A stretch of 64,000 bases of DNA from Leptasterias polaris. Its lineage: Eukaryota > Echinodermata > Asteroidea > Forcipulatida > Asteriidae. The position numbers and the translations under genes were made by a program. How positions within the stretch are numbered: position 1 is the stretch's first letter; every line of letters starts with the position of its first letter. The notes beneath the pieces were generated by a model. It had not been told where the DNA came from. It made no database searches and was given only the letters and a program-made list of their open reading frames with translations. The DNA lies in the NCBI GenBank assembly GCA_037783415.1, contig JAZGTN010000025.1, positions 310,001-374,000 of the forward strand, read 5' to 3'. Below are positions 61,701-64,000 of this stretch, one piece after another.

Positions 61701-64000
61701 CAAGGAAACTGACGTATAAGAAAACCTGAGTATATAATAGCGGCAAGGAAACTGACGTATAAGAAAACCTGAGTATATAATAGCGGCAAGGAAACTGACG
61801 TATAAGAAAACCTGAGTATATAATAGCGGCAAGGAAACTGACGTATAAGAAAACCTGAGTATATAATAGCGGCAAGGAAACTGACGTATAAGAAAACCTG
61901 AGTATATAATAGCGGCAAGGAAACTGACGTATAAGAAAACCTGAGTATATAATAGCGGCAAGGAAACTGACGTATAAGAAAACCTGAGTATATAATAGCG
62001 GCAAGGAAACTGACGTATAAGAAAACCTGAGTATATAATAGCGGCAAGGAAACTGACGTATAAGAAAACCTGAGTATATAATAGCGGCAAGGAAACTGAC
62101 GTATAAGAAAACCTGAGTATATAATAGCGGCAAGGAAACTGACGTATAAGAAAACCTGAGTATATAATAGCGGCAAGGAAACTGACGTATAAGAAAACCT
62201 GAGTATATAATAGCGGCAAGGAAACTGACGTATAAGAAAACCTGAGTATATAATAGCGGCAAGGAAACTGACGTATAAGAAAACCTGAGTATATAATAGC
62301 GGCAAGGAAACTGACGTATAAGAAAACCTGAGTATATAATAGCGGCAAGGAAACTGACGTATAAGAAAACCTGAGTATATAATAGCGGCAAGGAAACTGA
62401 CGTATAAGAAAACCTGAGTATATAATAGCGGCAAGGAAACTGACGTATAAGAAAACCTGAGTATATAATAGCGGCAAGGAAACTGACGTATAAGAAAACC
62501 TGAGTATATAATAGCGGCAAGGAAACTGACGTATAAGAAAACCTGAGTATATAATAGCGGCAAGGAAACTGACGTATAAGAAAACCTGAGTATATAATAG
62601 CGGCAAGGAAACTGACGTATAAGAAAACCTGAGTATATAATAGCGGCAAGGAAACTGACGTATAAGAAAACCTGAGTATATAATAGCGGCAAGGAAACTG
62701 ACGTATAAGAAAACCTGAGTATATAATAGCGGCAAGGAAACTGACGTATAAGAAAACCTGAGTATATAATAGCGGCAAGGAAACTGACGTATAAGAAAAC
62801 CTGAGTATATAATAGCGGCAAGGAAACTGACGTATAAGAAAACCTGAGTATATAATAGCGGCAAGGAAACTGACGTATAAGAAAACCTGAGTATATAATA
62901 GCGGCAAGGAAACTGACGTATAAGAAAACCTGAGTATATAATAGCGGCAAGGAAACTGACGTATAAGAAAACCTGAGTATATAATAGCGGCAAGGAAACT
63001 GACGTATAAGAAAACCTGAGTATATAATAGCGGCAAGGAAACTGACGTATAAGAAAACCTGAGTATATAATAGCGGCAAGGAAACTGACGTATAAGAAAA
63101 CCTGAGTATATAATAGCGGCAAGGAAACTGACGTATAAGAAAACCTGAGTATATAATAGCGGCAAGGAAACTGACGTATAAGAAAACCTGAGTATATAAT
63201 AGCGGCAAGGAAACTGACGTATAAGAAAACCTGAGTATATAATAGCGGCAAGGAAACTGACGTATAAGAAAACCTGAGTATATAATAGCGGCAAGGAAAC
63301 TGACGTATAAGAAAACCTGAGTATATAATAGCGGCAAGGAAACTGACGTATAAGAAAACCTGAGTATATAATAGCGGCAAGGAAACTGACGTATAAGAAA
63401 ACCTGAGTATATAATAGCGGCAAGGAAACTGACGTATAAGAAAACCTGAGTATATAATAGCGGCAAGGAAACTGACGTATAAGAAAACCTGAGTATATAA
63501 TAGCGGCAAGGAAACTGACGTATAAGAAAACCTGAGTATATAATAGCGGCAAGGAAACTGACGTATAAGAAAACCTGAGTATATAATAGCGGCAAGGAAA
63601 CTGACGTATAAGAAAACCTGAGTATATAATAGCGGCAAGGAAACTGACGTATAAGAAAACCTGAGTATATAATAGCGGCAAGGAAACTGACGTATAAGAA
63701 AACCTGAGTATATAATAGCGGCAAGGAAACTGACGTATAAGAAAACCTGAGTATATAATAGCGGCAAGGAAACTGACGTATAAGAAAACCTGAGTATATA
63801 ATAGCGGCAAGGAAACTGACGTATAAGAAAACCTGAGTATATAATAGCGGCAAGGAAACTGACGTATAAGAAAACCTGAGTATATAATAGCGGCAAGGAA
63901 ACTGACGTATAAGAAAACCTGAGTATATAATAGCGGCAAGGAAACTGACGTATAAGAAAACCTGAGTATATAATAGCGGCAAGGAAACTGACGTATAAGA
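46751..64000. repeat. 43-bp satellite array, about 401 copies, continuing past the right edge
   Basis: The unit contains TATAAGAAAACCTGAG, TATATAATAGCGGC and AAGGAAACTGAC in that order. It repeats with near-perfect identity for 17.25 kb. The main variable site is the base after GAC: G in most units, A in many between 46.8 and 51.3 kb, T in a few around 54.0-55.1 and 58.2 kb. Single-base indels occur near 51309, 52902 and 56992. Because 43 is not a multiple of 3 and no minus-strand frame has a stop, giant minus-strand ORFs of up to 3820 codons appear; they are artefacts. Confidence 0.99.

Noticed and set aside
46463..63982. Giant minus-strand ORFs of up to 3820 codons
   Set aside because: They are the 43-bp satellite read through stop-free frames. 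The sequence is a pure 43-residue repeat, overlapping versions exist in all three frames, and there is no start context or domain.

Overview
The window is animal nuclear DNA. Its genes are split by GT-AG introns that keep phase throughout, and the introns are packed with DNA transposons, tRNA-derived SINEs, LINE and DIRS-like remnants and tandem repeats. The gene content (CUL2, GALNT11), the SINEs ending in a GCGCTATATAA-type tail, and the frequent ACATGTACATGTA motifs suggest a marine invertebrate, perhaps an echinoderm, hemichordate or cephalochordate. That placement is inference only.

Two host genes lie head to head. CUL2 (cullin-2, scaffold of a ubiquitin ligase) is on the minus strand. 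Its start codon is at 24398, and nine coding exons run leftward to 1965; these encode the N-terminal ~322 residues, and the rest lies beyond base 1. A GALNT11-type polypeptide N-acetylgalactosaminyltransferase is on the plus strand. Its start codon is at 30904, and eight coding exons run to 46384, covering the membrane anchor, the whole catalytic domain and the start of the ricin-type lectin domain; the rest lies beyond base 64000. The 6.5 kb between the two start codons holds a Harbinger-like MITE and a cluster of CCAAT boxes that may be promoter sequence.

CUL2 introns: a piggyBac MITE (1268-1905); a composite Helentron-like element carrying two tandem arrays (4697-7991); a two-exon piggyBac transposase gene with an intact DDD triad (10548-13044), lying on the opposite strand between two halves of a TAACCC-rich minisatellite; a hAT-type element with an 8-bp target duplication and an internal 107-bp-arm hairpin (19106-20579); a tRNA-derived SINE; and a 5'-truncated LINE with a target duplication (22679-23691).

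GALNT11 introns: a second Helentron-like copy, a long-TIR MITE, SINEs, a perfect nine-copy 29-bp minisatellite, a decayed DIRS-like retroelement whose reverse transcriptase is split by a Harbinger-like MITE (frame preserved across the insertion), a pogo/Tigger-type element, and finally a 43-bp satellite of about 401 copies from 46751 to the window edge. The satellite has no stop codon in any minus-strand frame, so it produces several giant artificial ORFs. It is the most striking structure here, and it interrupts the lectin-encoding part of GALNT11.

I saw no rRNA, no convincing functional tRNA, no CRISPR array and no prokaryotic features.
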